This document shows, in pieces, positions 35,961 to 44,721 of a stretch of 64,000 nt of DNA (the stretch's first letter is position 1; each line of letters begins with the position of its first letter). A program made the position numbers and the translations under genes. Source of the stretch: Candidatus Vecturithrix granuli (GTDB lineage: Bacteria; Moduliflexota; Moduliflexia; Moduliflexales; Moduliflexaceae); the NCBI GenBank assembly GCA_000739535.1, contig DF820463.1:380195-444194 (forward strand), in the 5' to 3' direction. The notes beneath the pieces were generated by a model. That model ran no database searches. It was not told the DNA's origin and saw nothing but the letters and a program-made list of their open reading frames with translations.

Positions 35961-38528
35961 ATGAAACCATTTCACACGATTGCTGTGCCGCATGATGATA
36001 TTTTGCAGGGGCGTTTGACCATGGACGTGTTTGCCGCGGATTTATGGGAAGCCGCTCAAAATCGCGGCTCGGATGAATATCGAGATGCCGAGACCTTTTT
36101 TAAAAAAACCTATCTCACACAAGGGCTGGACAATTTATTGCACGTGGTACAAAAGCGTGTGACGGGACAGGGCGGAGACCCGATTATTCAGATTCAAACC
36201 CCCTTCGGCGGGGGCAAAACCCATGCGCTGATCGCCATGTATCATCAGGCGCAGCAATGGAACGCGAAACGGGTGGTCATGGTGGGCACGGCGTTAGGTC
36301 CGCGCAACACCCTGTGGGGCTTTCTCGAAGAACAATTGACCGGGAAAATCGAACGCTGCCCCGGACAGGTCTCGCCCGGCAAAGAAACTCTGCGCGCGCT
36401 GCTCGCTGAAAACCAGCCGCTGGTGATTCTGATGGATGAAGTGTTGGAATACGCCACCAAAGCCGCCGGCGTCCGGGTCGGCGACAGTAATCTGGCGGCC
36501 CAGTCCATCGCCTTCATGCAGGAACTTTCCGAAGCGGTCAGTACTTTGGAAAAGGTCTGTCTGGTAGTCACCTTACCGGCCAGTCTGCTCGAACATTACG
36601 ACGAGGGGGCGGAGAAATTATTCCAACAGTTGCAAAAAGTGTCGGGCCGGGTGGAAAAGATTTACACCCCGGTCGAAGAACATGAAATCGCCCGCATCAT
36701 CCGCCGCCGGCTGTTCAGCCGCCTTGATGCGGACGAGGCAAAGACGGTCGTCTCTGCATTTGTTGAGTATGCCGAGAAAGAAAATATTCTGCCCGGCGGC
36801 ATGCAAGTCAGTGAATACCGCACCCGGTTTACCGATTCTTATCCGTTTATGCCAGAGGTGATAGATGTGCTCTATCATCGCTGGGGCAGTTTTCATACCT
36901 TTCAGCGCACGCGCGGCGCGCTGCGCTTATTATCGCTGGTTATCCATCATCTCAAGGATTCGAATACGCCATATATCAGTTTGTCCGACTTTGATCTCGG
37001 CCGGCAGGAATTACGCCAGGAATTATTAAAACATATCGGCGCTGAATTTAACAGCGTGATTGGGGCTGATATCTCCGGCAGCGAGGCTGGCGCACAAAAA
37101 GTTGATCGAATGCTTGGCAAAGCTTATCAGGGCTTGAAGATCGGCAGCCGCACCGCCACAGCCATCTTTCTCTACTCCTTTTCCGGCGGCCAGGAACACG
37201 GAACCACCCTGGGGGAAATCAAACGTTCGGCCGCTACCCTGCAAAATCCCTCGCCGGTCGTGGCTGAAGCGATTGAGCAGCTAAAAGCGAAACTGTTCTA
37301 TCTCCAGAGTCGCGGCGACAAATATTTTTTTGATAATCAAGTCAATTTGAATCGTATCCTTCTGAACTACATGGAAAATGTGAAAGAGGAGGATGCGACG
37401 GATTTGGAAATGAGCCTGCTGCGTTCAGTGGTCAAAGGCAGCCGGTTCAAAACCTATCTCTGGGAAGATGCGTCGCTCAATATCGCCGATTCGGAAGAAT
37501 TCAAGCTCGTGGTGTTGAAAAAAGAGGACAAAGCGGTCATCAGCGATATTTTGAAAACAAAGGGGCACACTCCGCGAGTGTACCGCAACACCGTGTTTTT
37601 CCTGTATCCACTGGAATCTGATCGCAGTTATTTTCTTACCACGCTCAAACGCAAAATTGCCTTTGAGACGATTGCCAAAGATCAGCACCTGCGGCTGACT
37701 GAGGACCAGAAAAAAGAGGTCAAAGAAGAACTCAAAAAACTGGAAACCCCTTTAAAGGAAGCGGTGCGCCGCTTGTATCGCATGATCGCCATCCCGGCCA
37801 AAGACGGGTATAAAGAAAAGGATCTGGGCATCGCCGCGTATGGCTTTACGAAGAGTCTGGATGAGGAAGTGTATGAGCAACTGCGGCTCGAGAACGACAT
37901 CCTGCAAAAAATCGCTCCGCTTGTGTTGAAAGAGAAATATCTGATCGGAAAAGAGTATGTCTTCACCGCACAGATGTATCAGGCGGCGCTGACCACCCCG
38001 GGCGAGGCCAGACCGGCCGATCGTCTGGTGCTCGAACATGGCATCCGCGAAGGCGTGCAGATGGGCGTGTTCGGTCTGGGGGAATTAGAGGAAGACCGCC
38101 CGCGCTGTATGTATTTCAAAGAACGCGCGGTTGTGGCGTTTGCCGGCAATGAGATTCTCATCCGACAGGACATCTGCGAGCAGCAGAAGCAGGCACAGGA
38201 ACAGGACATTAAGCCGCAGGCACCCCCGGTCTATCGCGGCGGCGAAGAACAGAAACCGGTCGGCGTGAACGACCGCGCTACTTCCCCGGTTGAGCCGCAT
38301 CAGCCTGTTCGCCCAACGCACGCGCAGTTACGCTTAACCTTTGAAATCCCAAAAGGCAAAGTCGCTGGCATTATGGGCGTGATAAATTTGTTACAGAGCA
38401 AGTTCACCTCCCTTGAAATTTCGTTAAAGGCAAAAAACGGCGCGATTTCCCAGCAGGAAATCGAAGATAAAATCGAAGAAACCTTTCGGCAGTTGAATAT
38501 TCCGTTCGAGCTTTCCGATGAATCCTGA
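35961..38528 (+). CDS. DUF499 AAA-type ATPase of the defence-type locus
   Basis: The 855-residue protein starts at ATG 35961 with AAGGAG upstream. The P-loop FGGGKTHALIA (Lys86) and Walker B LVILMDEVLEYA mark an ATPase. The opening PHDDILQGRLTMDVFAADLW is typical of DUF499 proteins. An Arg-rich RIIRRRLFSRL and a helical C-terminal half follow. The last ~90 residues (after a Pro-rich linker near 760) form a small separate domain. DUF499 ATPases co-occur with DUF1156 methyltransferases and DUF3883 helicases in defence islands. The precise activity is not known to me. It closes the island and is not interrupted. Confidence 0.82.
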   Translation: MKPFHTIAVPHDDILQGRLTMDVFAADLWEAAQNRGSDEYRDAETFFKKTYLTQGLDNLLHVVQKRVTGQGGDPIIQIQTPFGGGKTHALIAMYHQAQQWNAKRVVMVGTALGPRNTLWGFLEEQLTGKIERCPGQVSPGKETLRALLAENQPLVILMDEVLEYATKAAGVRVGDSNLAAQSIAFMQELSEAVSTLEKVCLVVTLPASLLEHYDEGAEKLFQQLQKVSGRVEKIYTPVEEHEIARIIRRRLFSRLDADEAKTVVSAFVEYAEKENILPGGMQVSEYRTRFTDSYPFMPEVIDVLYHRWGSFHTFQRTRGALRLLSLVIHHLKDSNTPYISLSDFDLGRQELRQELLKHIGAEFNSVIGADISGSEAGAQKVDRMLGKAYQGLKIGSRTATAIFLYSFSGGQEHGTTLGEIKRSAATLQNPSPVVAEAIEQLKAKLFYLQSRGDKYFFDNQVNLNRILLNYMENVKEEDATDLEMSLLRSVVKGSRFKTYLWEDASLNIADSEEFKLVVLKKEDKAVISDILKTKGHTPRVYRNTVFFLYPLESDRSYFLTTLKRKIAFETIAKDQHLRLTEDQKKEVKEELKKLETPLKEAVRRLYRMIAIPAKDGYKEKDLGIAAYGFTKSLDEEVYEQLRLENDILQKIAPLVLKEKYLIGKEYVFTAQMYQAALTTPGEARPADRLVLEHGIREGVQMGVFGLGELEEDRPRCMYFKERAVVAFAGNEILIRQDICEQQKQAQEQDIKPQAPPVYRGGEEQKPVGVNDRATSPVEPHQPVRPTHAQLRLTFEIPKGKVAGIMGVINLLQSKFTSLEISLKAKNGAISQQEIEDKIEETFRQLNIPFELSDES

Positions 38529-38530
38529 AC

Positions 38531-38581
38531 AGGAGTGTCAACGCTCTGCTTTGACAGCGAACGCAGAGCTTTCGCACTCCT
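38531..38581. repeat. Double-hairpin palindromic repeat, copy 2
   Basis: AGGAGTG and CACTCCT flank two small hairpins (GTCAACGC with GCTTTGAC, and CGAACGC with GCTTTCG, both imperfect). It sits two bases after the ATPase stop codon and just before the convergent uridine kinase stop codon. Confidence 0.65.
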
Positions 38582-38585
38582 TTTC

Positions 38586-39212
38586 TTATTGCTGTTGGGC
38601 TAATTCCGCCAGATACGCCTTAATTTTCGTGACAATCAGGTCTAAGCCGGTGTTATGTTTTTTGATCTTGCCATGAATAATGATGTCCGCATATCTTTTG
38701 CTTGGTTCGACAAATTCCCTGTGCATGGGGCGGACAGTTTTGAGATATTGATCGAGCACCGATTCCGGGGTACGTCCGCGTTCAAATAAATCGCGCTGTA
38801 AGCGCCGCGCTAAGCGAATATCTGCATCGGCGTCTATAAACACTTTAATATCAAACAAATCCCGCAAAGCTTCAATCGCAAAAATTAAAATGCCATCCAC
38901 CAGGATGACCGGTTTGGGCAGAATCCGGATTGTTTCCGTTGTGCGCCGATGGATGGTAAAATCGTACACCGGGCGTTCAATCGGTTGATTCGTCTGGAGT
39001 TGGTGAAGATGTTGGATAAACAGAGCATTATCAAGCGAGTCCGGATGATCAAAATTCTTGGTTTCTTGCAATTCCGGCGGTAATTCTGTCAATCCTTTGT
39101 AATAGGCGTCATGTTCTAAATAAATGAGCGCATCAGAGCCTACAAGTTCGATAATTTTTTTCGTGAAAATCGTTTTGCCCGAGGCGCTGCCGCCGCAAAT
39201 CCCTATAATCAC
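38586..39212 (-). CDS. udk: Uridine kinase
   Basis: The 208-residue enzyme is taken from GTG 39212, which has AAAGGGG upstream and gives the family-typical start IIGICGGSASGKT (P-loop). A TTG at 39236 would place that ribosome site inside the gene. Other marks are LEHDAYYKG, NFDHPDSLDNALF, PVYDFTIHRRT and VILVDGILIFA, followed by RLARRLQRDLFERGR. It phosphorylates uridine and cytidine in pyrimidine salvage in the cytoplasm. It is monocistronic here. Confidence 0.9.
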   Translation of the reverse strand: MIIGICGGSASGKTIFTKKIIELVGSDALIYLEHDAYYKGLTELPPELQETKNFDHPDSLDNALFIQHLHQLQTNQPIERPVYDFTIHRRTTETIRILPKPVILVDGILIFAIEALRDLFDIKVFIDADADIRLARRLQRDLFERGRTPESVLDQYLKTVRPMHREFVEPSKRYADIIIHGKIKKHNTGLDLIVTKIKAYLAELAQQQ

Positions 39213-39312
39213 AACTTCATCCCCTTTGATTGGCAAGAGTTCTGTTCAGTCAATCCACTCATTTCAGACGTATCTTGTAAGAGCAGAGAAAAAGCGCAAG
39301 AAAATTGTTGCT

Positions 39313-39430
39313 GTAAATAATTCTGTGATAATTGGCTGGAGTGCGAAAGTTCTACTTTCGCTTGTGAGTGTTTGCCGAAAAACTGATACGCAAAAGGAGA
39401 ACTTTTGCACTCCAGCACAGAATTATTTAC
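39313..39430. repeat. Nested palindrome upstream of the TRAP binding protein
   Basis: Perfect outer arms GTAAATAATTCTGTG (39313-39327) and CACAGAATTATTTAC (39416-39430) enclose an inner inverted pair CTGGAGTGCGAAAGTTCT and AGAACTTTTGCACTCCAG. The inner part uses the GAGTGC/GCACTC ends of the double-hairpin family, so one palindrome seems to have entered another. This gap (39213-39625) otherwise holds the promoter and a further hairpin. Confidence 0.68.
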
Positions 39431-39477
39431 GGGTACAGAAAATTTTTGTAATCTTCCGGTATGTTTGTCTAAACTAC

Positions 39478-39508
39478 TTGACAATTTTTTCATATTTCGC
39501 TCTATAGA
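39478..39508 (+). promoter_or_regulatory. Candidate promoter of the TRAP binding protein
   Basis: TTGACA (39478-39483) is followed after 19 bases by TATAGA (39503-39508), or after 17 by TCTATA. It lies about 120 bases before the start codon. Identified by eye. Confidence 0.4.
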
Positions 39509-39546
39509 TTTGTCGGTGTGAGAGATGGAGAAAAATCATACGTATT

Positions 39547-39605
39547 GAGCGCAGACTTCAGTTGACAAAATGCCGACAAATCAGGCGAACTGAAGTTTGC
39601 GCTTC
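39547..39605. repeat. Inverted repeat in the TRAP binding protein leader
   Basis: GAGCGCAGACTTCAGTT pairs with AACTGAAGTTTGCGCTTC around a 24-base centre containing a smaller GCCGACAAAT copy. It ends about 20 bases before the start codon, so in mRNA it would form a long hairpin just upstream of the ribosome site. Confidence 0.6.
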
Positions 39606-39625
39606 TGATGACATAGGAGGAATTT

Positions 39626-40618
39626 ATGCAAAAAAGTCAAAGAGTGTTGATGGGTGTGCTTGCAGTGACCATGATTGTTCTTGCAACGGCGGCTTCGGCG
39701 GCGGAGTTTACGTTTAAATTTGCTCACATTGCCCCGCTTGTTCACGCTGACCACCGGGCAGCCCTGCATTTTAAGGACTATGTGGAAGCCAAATCGAAGG
39801 GCCGCATTGAAGTATCTGTCCACCCCGCCGGTCAATTGGGGGGAGAACGCGCCATGATTGAAGGGGTACAATTAGGGACGATTGAAATGGGATTTTTTAC
39901 CGCGGCCGTGCTCACCAATTTCATCCCCCAGATTGCTGTGACGAATTTACCCTTTATCTTCCCGGATCAAAAGACGGCGTATCGGGTGTTAGATGGTGAA
40001 ATCGGCGATAAACTTCTGAGTTATTTTCCGGAAAAAGGCATGATCGGTTTGGCCTGGGGCGAGAATGGGTTCCGTGATTTTTCCAGTTCGAAACGCCCGA
40101 TTCATACCCCTGAAGATATGGCGGCCTTAAAAATGCGCTCGATTGAAAGCCCTTTATTTCTCGATTCCTATAAGGCGTTAGGCGTGGATGCGGTCTCGAT
40201 TGCCTGGCCGGAAACCTTTACAGCGTTACAACAGAAAGTGGTGGATGGGGCTGATTTGCCGTACAATACGATGGCTCTGTCAAAATGGCTGGAAGTGCAG
40301 CAGTATGTCACGCTGTCCGGCTGGATTTATGAGCCGATGCCGGTGGTCGCCAATATTGACTGGTTCCAGAGCCTGCCCGAAGATATTCAGCGCATTCTTG
40401 CTGATGGCGCGTATGAATTGCAATTAGTGAATCGGGCGTTAAATGCGCTGGATCGTCTTCAAACCGACGCTGAAGCCCGAGCCAAAGGCGTCGAGGTAAT
40501 CGAACTCACGCCGGAAGAACGGAAGGCCTTTCGTGAAAAAGTGCTGGTCGTGTATGATGCCTGGAAAGAAAAAATCGGCCCGGAATTAGTTGATATGGTC
40601 ATTGAAGCTACACAATAA
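39626..40618 (+). CDS. TRAP transporter solute-binding protein (DctP family), orphan
   Basis: The 330-residue protein has GGAGG eight bases before ATG 39626. A signal peptide ends ATAASA. The mature part follows the DctP family (FKFAHIAPLVHADHRAALHFKDYVEAKSKGRIEVSVHPAGQLGGE, then the Arg-containing ALKMRSIESPLFLDSYKALGVDAVSI that binds carboxylates, then QQKVVDGADLPYN). No DctQ or DctM membrane gene is adjacent. It may serve a distant transporter or feed ligand information to the kinases next door. A strong terminator follows. Confidence 0.88.
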   Translation: MQKSQRVLMGVLAVTMIVLATAASAAEFTFKFAHIAPLVHADHRAALHFKDYVEAKSKGRIEVSVHPAGQLGGERAMIEGVQLGTIEMGFFTAAVLTNFIPQIAVTNLPFIFPDQKTAYRVLDGEIGDKLLSYFPEKGMIGLAWGENGFRDFSSSKRPIHTPEDMAALKMRSIESPLFLDSYKALGVDAVSIAWPETFTALQQKVVDGADLPYNTMALSKWLEVQQYVTLSGWIYEPMPVVANIDWFQSLPEDIQRILADGAYELQLVNRALNALDRLQTDAEARAKGVEVIELTPEERKAFREKVLVVYDAWKEKIGPELVDMVIEATQ

Positions 40619-40632
40619 CCGTGAAACACTTC

Positions 40633-40666
40633 AAAAACCGGGTTTCTTCAAGAAACCCGGTTTTTT
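40633..40666. terminator. Bidirectional rho-independent terminator
   Basis: AAAAACCGGGTTTCTT pairs with AAGAAACCCGGTTTTTT around a short loop and carries a T-tract on one strand and the A-tract complement on the other. It lies 15 bases after the TRAP protein stop and overlaps the stop codon of the convergent GGDEF gene, so it can end both transcripts. Confidence 0.88.
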
Positions 40667-42161
40667 ATGGTGTTTCATCGGGAACAGCCGAGACCGCCAC
40701 CTGATTCCGCCCATGTTTTTTAGCCTGATACATAGCCATGTCAGCGGCGTTCACAAGCCCCTGACTCTCTCTCCCATATTCAGGAAAGGTTGATACTCCC
40801 AGAGAGATCGTAATCGAAAAATGTGTCCCCTGGTGTACAATCCGCAATTTCCGAACCTGTTCCAGCAATTCTTTGGCGCGTTGCTCACTCGTTGTGAGCG
40901 AAGCATCAGGAAGAATCAGCAAGAATTCTTCTCCTCCGTAACGGCAGGCAATATCCCCTTCGCGAATGTGCTCTTGTAAGAGTTTGGCAAGTGTTTGCAA
41001 CACGATGTCGCCGGTTTCATGGCCGTGGGTATCATTAAATTGTTTGAAATGATCGACATCGAGCATAATCAAACCGACATGGCTGCCATTGCGTTTGGCG
41101 CGCCGAATTTCTTGACGAAGCGATTCTTCCATGTACCGCCGATTGAAAAGTCCTGTCAGGGGATCGCGGATGGCTTCATGTTTCAGGGCTTCGCGGAGGC
41201 GCAAATTCACCAGAGAGAGTGTGTATTGTTCGACCACGCGAGATATAAGGAGTTGTTTGGTTTCGATCAAGTACATATATTCTTCATCAGATGTTGCTGA
41301 AATGGGCGGCTGACTGTACAAGAGCAGAATTCCGAGGATTTGTCCGGTTGCATCGCGCATCGGATAGGGGCAGCCATTATCCAGTGAGGCATCAAGATAC
41401 AGATAGAGGGGATGCATGGGCGAATCGATCTGATACATTTCGCCGTGCTGCACCTGTTGATAATCGGTGGAAATGGAGGCTTGCGGAGTTGAAGATGTAT
41501 TCCAACAGTCGATCAACTCTAAGGCAGTGGGGTTTTCATGGAGCATATACAGACATCCGCCCTCTGAAGGGAACAATTGCTCACAGATATTCCGCAGCAC
41601 ATGATAGGTTTCAGGTTCATTATGACAAGCCTGAAGCATGGCATTCATCTGGTTTAGTAAGGTCAATTCCCGATTGCGCTGTTGAAGCGATTCCTGCGCC
41701 CGTTTTCGTTCAAAAATTTCTTGTTGTAATTGAATATTCTGTTCCTGAAGTTGTTTTTGCAGATGCCGTATCGCCAGATGAGCGTTGACCCGCGCCAGAA
41801 CTTCATCGGGGTGAAAAGGTTTGGTGACATAATCAACGCCGCCGATGGAAAAGGCTTTCACTTTATCAAACACCTGATTCAATGCGCTGATAAAGATGAT
41901 TGGAATATCACGGGTATGTTCGTCAGCTTTCAACTGTTTGCATACCTCATAACCAGACAAACCAGGCATCATAATGTCAAGCAGGATGAGATCCGGAGGG
42001 GCGGCTTTGGCCGAAGTTACCGCTAATCTTCCGTCAGGAACAGGGCGAACCGTATGACCATGTTGGGTCAAAATTTCGGTCAGCAAATGTAAATTCGCAT
42101 GCACGTCATCAACCGCTAAAATGTTACCTTTCGGCGCAGCTAAGTTACCTTCAAACGTCAT
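40665..42161 (-). CDS. Response regulator diguanylate cyclase (REC-GAF-like-GGDEF)
   Basis: The 498-residue protein is taken from the ATG at 42161 with AAAAGGTGA upstream. A longer frame to 42233 reaches toward the MITE-like element. A receiver (NILAVDD, LILLDIMMP, then TKPFHP) is at about 13-130, a coiled coil follows, then a GAF-like sensor (about 165-310). The GGDEF domain at about 330-490 has an intact active site GGEEF and the RxxD inhibitory site (REGD, five residues before GGEEF). It should make cyclic di-GMP when phosphorylated, with product feedback. It ends the signalling cluster and may receive phosphate from the upstream kinases. Confidence 0.88.
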   Translation of the reverse strand: MTFEGNLAAPKGNILAVDDVHANLHLLTEILTQHGHTVRPVPDGRLAVTSAKAAPPDLILLDIMMPGLSGYEVCKQLKADEHTRDIPIIFISALNQVFDKVKAFSIGGVDYVTKPFHPDEVLARVNAHLAIRHLQKQLQEQNIQLQQEIFERKRAQESLQQRNRELTLLNQMNAMLQACHNEPETYHVLRNICEQLFPSEGGCLYMLHENPTALELIDCWNTSSTPQASISTDYQQVQHGEMYQIDSPMHPLYLYLDASLDNGCPYPMRDATGQILGILLLYSQPPISATSDEEYMYLIETKQLLISRVVEQYTLSLVNLRLREALKHEAIRDPLTGLFNRRYMEESLRQEIRRAKRNGSHVGLIMLDVDHFKQFNDTHGHETGDIVLQTLAKLLQEHIREGDIACRYGGEEFLLILPDASLTTSEQRAKELLEQVRKLRIVHQGTHFSITISLGVSTFPEYGRESQGLVNAADMAMYQAKKHGRNQVAVSAVPDETP

Positions 42162-42216
42162 AATCACCTTTTCAAAAACTGAAAAGTTCAAGAGAGCGTG
42201 GCATTGGATAGCAACA

Positions 42217-42336
42217 TATACTTGAGACTGCATAAATTTGTGAACACCTCACCCCCTTCCCCCTCTCCTAATTTAGGAGAGGGGGACTGAGGGGGAGTGG
42301 TCAAAAAAATCACAAATTTATGCAGTCCGCAGTATA
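42217..42336. mobile_element. MITE-like element, family 2, copy B
   Basis: The 120-bp element begins TATACTTGAGACTGCATAAA and ends TGCAGTCCGCAGTATA, inverted with a few changes. The interior is almost identical to 21111-21231. It sits about 55 bases upstream of the GGDEF gene, so it could affect that gene's promoter. Confidence 0.68.
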
Positions 42337-42378
42337 TATTACAACATAATTTATCTCGACAATGTAAAATTAACGGTA

Positions 42379-42468
42379 TTTCGGGAATGAAACGCAGTAG
42401 AATTCCCGAAAACAGGCTTTTTATGACGAGCATGTTTCGGGAATTCCGTTGTACTCCATTCCCGAAAC
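42379..42468. repeat. Two tandem TTTCGGGAAT stem-loops
   Basis: TTTCGGGAAT pairs with ATTCCCGAAA (42379-42411). A second pair GTTTCGGGAAT and ATTCCCGAAAC follows at 42434-42468. The same stem occurs inside the nested palindrome at 53746-53837. They lie in the 397-base gap between the GGDEF gene and the hybrid kinase, which also holds the MITE-like element. Confidence 0.6.
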
Positions 42469-42558
42469 AACTTGAAATGGAAAATTTAACATTGTTGATT
42501 TATATATTTGCGTTTATTAACGTCTGGTCAAGAATATTTCATCTGCATAAATCATATT

Positions 42559-44718
42559 TCAGCAATCTTTGGCCTGAATCAATTTTAAGATGTTCTCATA
42601 CTCATATTCATGCGCCAATGCTGCCAGGCGTTCCGCGATAACTGCATCATAGGGGCGAATCTCTTCAATAATTCGTGTAATCCGAAGAATGTCCGCCGTG
42701 GTAGTCGCATACGTTAATCTCTGAAGCACTTCAGCAGGCAGCGCGGCAAGTCTCTCAGCAATCAGTGCATGTTCATGGCGTTCCTGTTCGGAGAGTTCGT
42801 GGATCTTTCCCTTCTGTTCTGCCTCTCTGGATTGGTTGAGATATTCTTCCAAACCGTGGGCGATCTCTTTGAGCTGATATTGCTTGAGCCAGGGTTGAAA
42901 GTGAGCGACAAAGGAAGCGAAGCGTTCGTGCGAATCGGCCAGGATCTGGAATTGTTTGCGTAGTGCCAGGATGTCGCCCATGTATGCCAGAGATAATAGG
43001 GTTTCGAGCGTTGCCACTGCTGGGAGGCAGAGTGGGAGAGAGCGCGCCAAGACTTGTGTTGTCTCTCCGGTAGTTTCATAGTTCCACTCTATATCCAGCA
43101 CGTGCTGAAGCTGTGTGAAGAGCAATTCGGCATCAATCGGTTTAGGCAGAAACGCGCAGCCTCCAACCTTTGCGCTTTGCTGGCGATCAACGTCAAAGAT
43201 GCTCGCAGAGGTTGCAATGACCGGGATGTGTTGCAGGGCAGGACTCCGCTTGATCTGCCGGATCAACTCGAATCCATCCATTTCCGGCATTCGTAGATCG
43301 GTAATCACAAGATCTGGCTGCCCTGTGAGCGCGCGGCGCAATCCATCTCTTCCACTTTCGGCTTCCAGAATCTCGAATCCCAGCGGCGATAACAGATCGC
43401 GTAAGACCATCCGGTTCTCCCGAAGGTCTTCCACAATCAGCACTTTCGGGACGGTTCCCGGCCTTCCGCGCCAGATTTTGATCCCGATTTTTTTCCGTCT
43501 GCCAGAACTGACGTCTGCTTCTGGCAAGACACAGCGCAACGGTAGATCACAGACAAAGGTACTACCAACTCCGAATTCACTGGACACAGCGATCGTGCCG
43601 CCCATGAGTTCGACCAGATTATGACTGATCGCCAACCCTAATCCTGTCCCCTGCATACGGCGAGCGGCCTCGCCGACCTGCTGAAACGGGGCAAACATAC
43701 GCGGAAGGTCTTCCGGCGCAATGCCTACCCCGGTATCTTGAATTGAAAATTGCAGATTGACGACTGAAGTATTTTCACTTTTCAGGCGACAATCTGCAAT
43801 TTTTTTGACGCGCAGGATCACGCGGCCCTGGTCTGTAAATTTAACAGCGTTACCTAACAAATTGAGCAAAATTTGCCGGATGCGCTGCTCATCGCCGTGA
43901 ACATAGTCAGGCAGATCGTTTGCCAATTCCACCCGAAATTCCAGGCGTTTTTGATCGGCGCGGATTCGCATAATATCCACCACTTCCCGAATAAAGTTGG
44001 AAAGATGGAAGTCTTTCAATGTCAATTCGATTTTGCCGGCTTCTACTTTGGCGAGATCAAGAATATCGTTGATCAGGGTGAGCAAATGGCGTCCGCTGCG
44101 TTCAATAATCTCAACTCCTTCGATTTGTTTTGGGTTGAGGGAAGGGTCGCTTTTGAGAATCTGGGCATACCCCAAAATGCCGTTGAGTGGCGTGCGCAGT
44201 TCATGGCTCATATTGGCCAGAAACTGGCTTTTGGCTGTATTCGCGGCTTCTGCCGCCTCTTTAGCTTGTTGGAGCTCGATATTCTGCCTGTATAATCGCT
44301 GCCGCGCCTCATGTAAGGCCAAATGAATGCGAATACGGGCTAACACTTCTTGTGATTCAATCGGTTTCGGAATATAATCCACCGCGCCGATTTCAAACGC
44401 TTTGACTTTATCAAGGGATTCATTGAGCGCGCTGATGAAAATGACCGGAATACTGCGGGTGCGTTCGTCGGCTTTTAAGTGTTCGCACACCTCGAAACCC
44501 GAGAGATCAGGCATCATAACATCCAGCAGAATCAGATCCGGGTGTTGGTTTTGAGCAGCAGCAAGACCCATTGCGCCATTGGTTGCAGGCAGTACCCGAT
44601 AACCTTCTTTCATCAGCAGGTCAACGAGTAAGCGCAGGTTAGCGCGAGTATCATCAACCACTAAAATCGTTTGTGATGGTGTGGGGAAAGCAGGGCCTGC
44701 GGCATCGTTTTGAGTCAT
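42559..44718 (-). CDS. Hybrid histidine kinase REC-HisKA-HATPase-REC with conserved C-terminal tail
   Basis: The 719-residue protein, without membrane segments, has AGGAG seven bases before its ATG, inside the end of the upstream kinase gene. REC1 is at 16-135 (LLDVMMP, KPIES), HisKA at about 165-230 (phospho-His in [12 protein letters not shown]) and HATPase at about 275-400 (NLLGNAVKF, then IQDTGVGI, then GTGLGLAIS). REC2 is at about 425-545 ([10 protein letters not shown], then [12 protein letters not shown]). A helical C-terminal region ends with the tail shared by its neighbours ([17 protein letters not shown]). An in-frame palindrome inserts about 18 residues in the ATPase domain. It is probably translated together with the preceding sensor kinase and relays to other regulators. 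Confidence 0.87.
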   Translation of the reverse strand: MTQNDAAGPAFPTPSQTILVVDDTRANLRLLVDLLMKEGYRVLPATNGAMGLAAAQNQHPDLILLDVMMPDLSGFEVCEHLKADERTRSIPVIFISALNESLDKVKAFEIGAVDYIPKPIESQEVLARIRIHLALHEARQRLYRQNIELQQAKEAAEAANTAKSQFLANMSHELRTPLNGILGYAQILKSDPSLNPKQIEGVEIIERSGRHLLTLINDILDLAKVEAGKIELTLKDFHLSNFIREVVDIMRIRADQKRLEFRVELANDLPDYVHGDEQRIRQILLNLLGNAVKFTDQGRVILRVKKIADCRLKSENTSVVNLQFSIQDTGVGIAPEDLPRMFAPFQQVGEAARRMQGTGLGLAISHNLVELMGGTIAVSSEFGVGSTFVCDLPLRCVLPEADVSSGRRKKIGIKIWRGRPGTVPKVLIVEDLRENRMVLRDLLSPLGFEILEAESGRDGLRRALTGQPDLVITDLRMPEMDGFELIRQIKRSPALQHIPVIATSASIFDVDRQQSAKVGGCAFLPKPIDAELLFTQLQHVLDIEWNYETTGETTQVLARSLPLCLPAVATLETLLSLAYMGDILALRKQFQILADSHERFASFVAHFQPWLKQYQLKEIAHGLEEYLNQSREAEQKGKIHELSEQERHEHALIAERLAALPAEVLQRLTYATTTADILRITRIIEEIRPYDAVIAERLAALAHEYEYENILKLIQAKDC
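43747..43802. repeat. In-frame palindrome in the kinase ATPase domain
   Basis: AAATTGCAGATTG (43747-43759) and CAATCTGCAATTT (43790-43802) are perfect inverted arms, with an inner CTGAA/TTCAG pair. It is read on the minus strand as [19 protein letters not shown] in the loop before the IQDTG motif. Confidence 0.7.
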
Positions 44719-44721
44719 AGT

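Noticed and set aside
39237-39507. Plus- and minus-strand frames in the gap before the TRAP binding protein
   Set aside because: They are created by the palindromes, and no protein family or ribosome site is seen.
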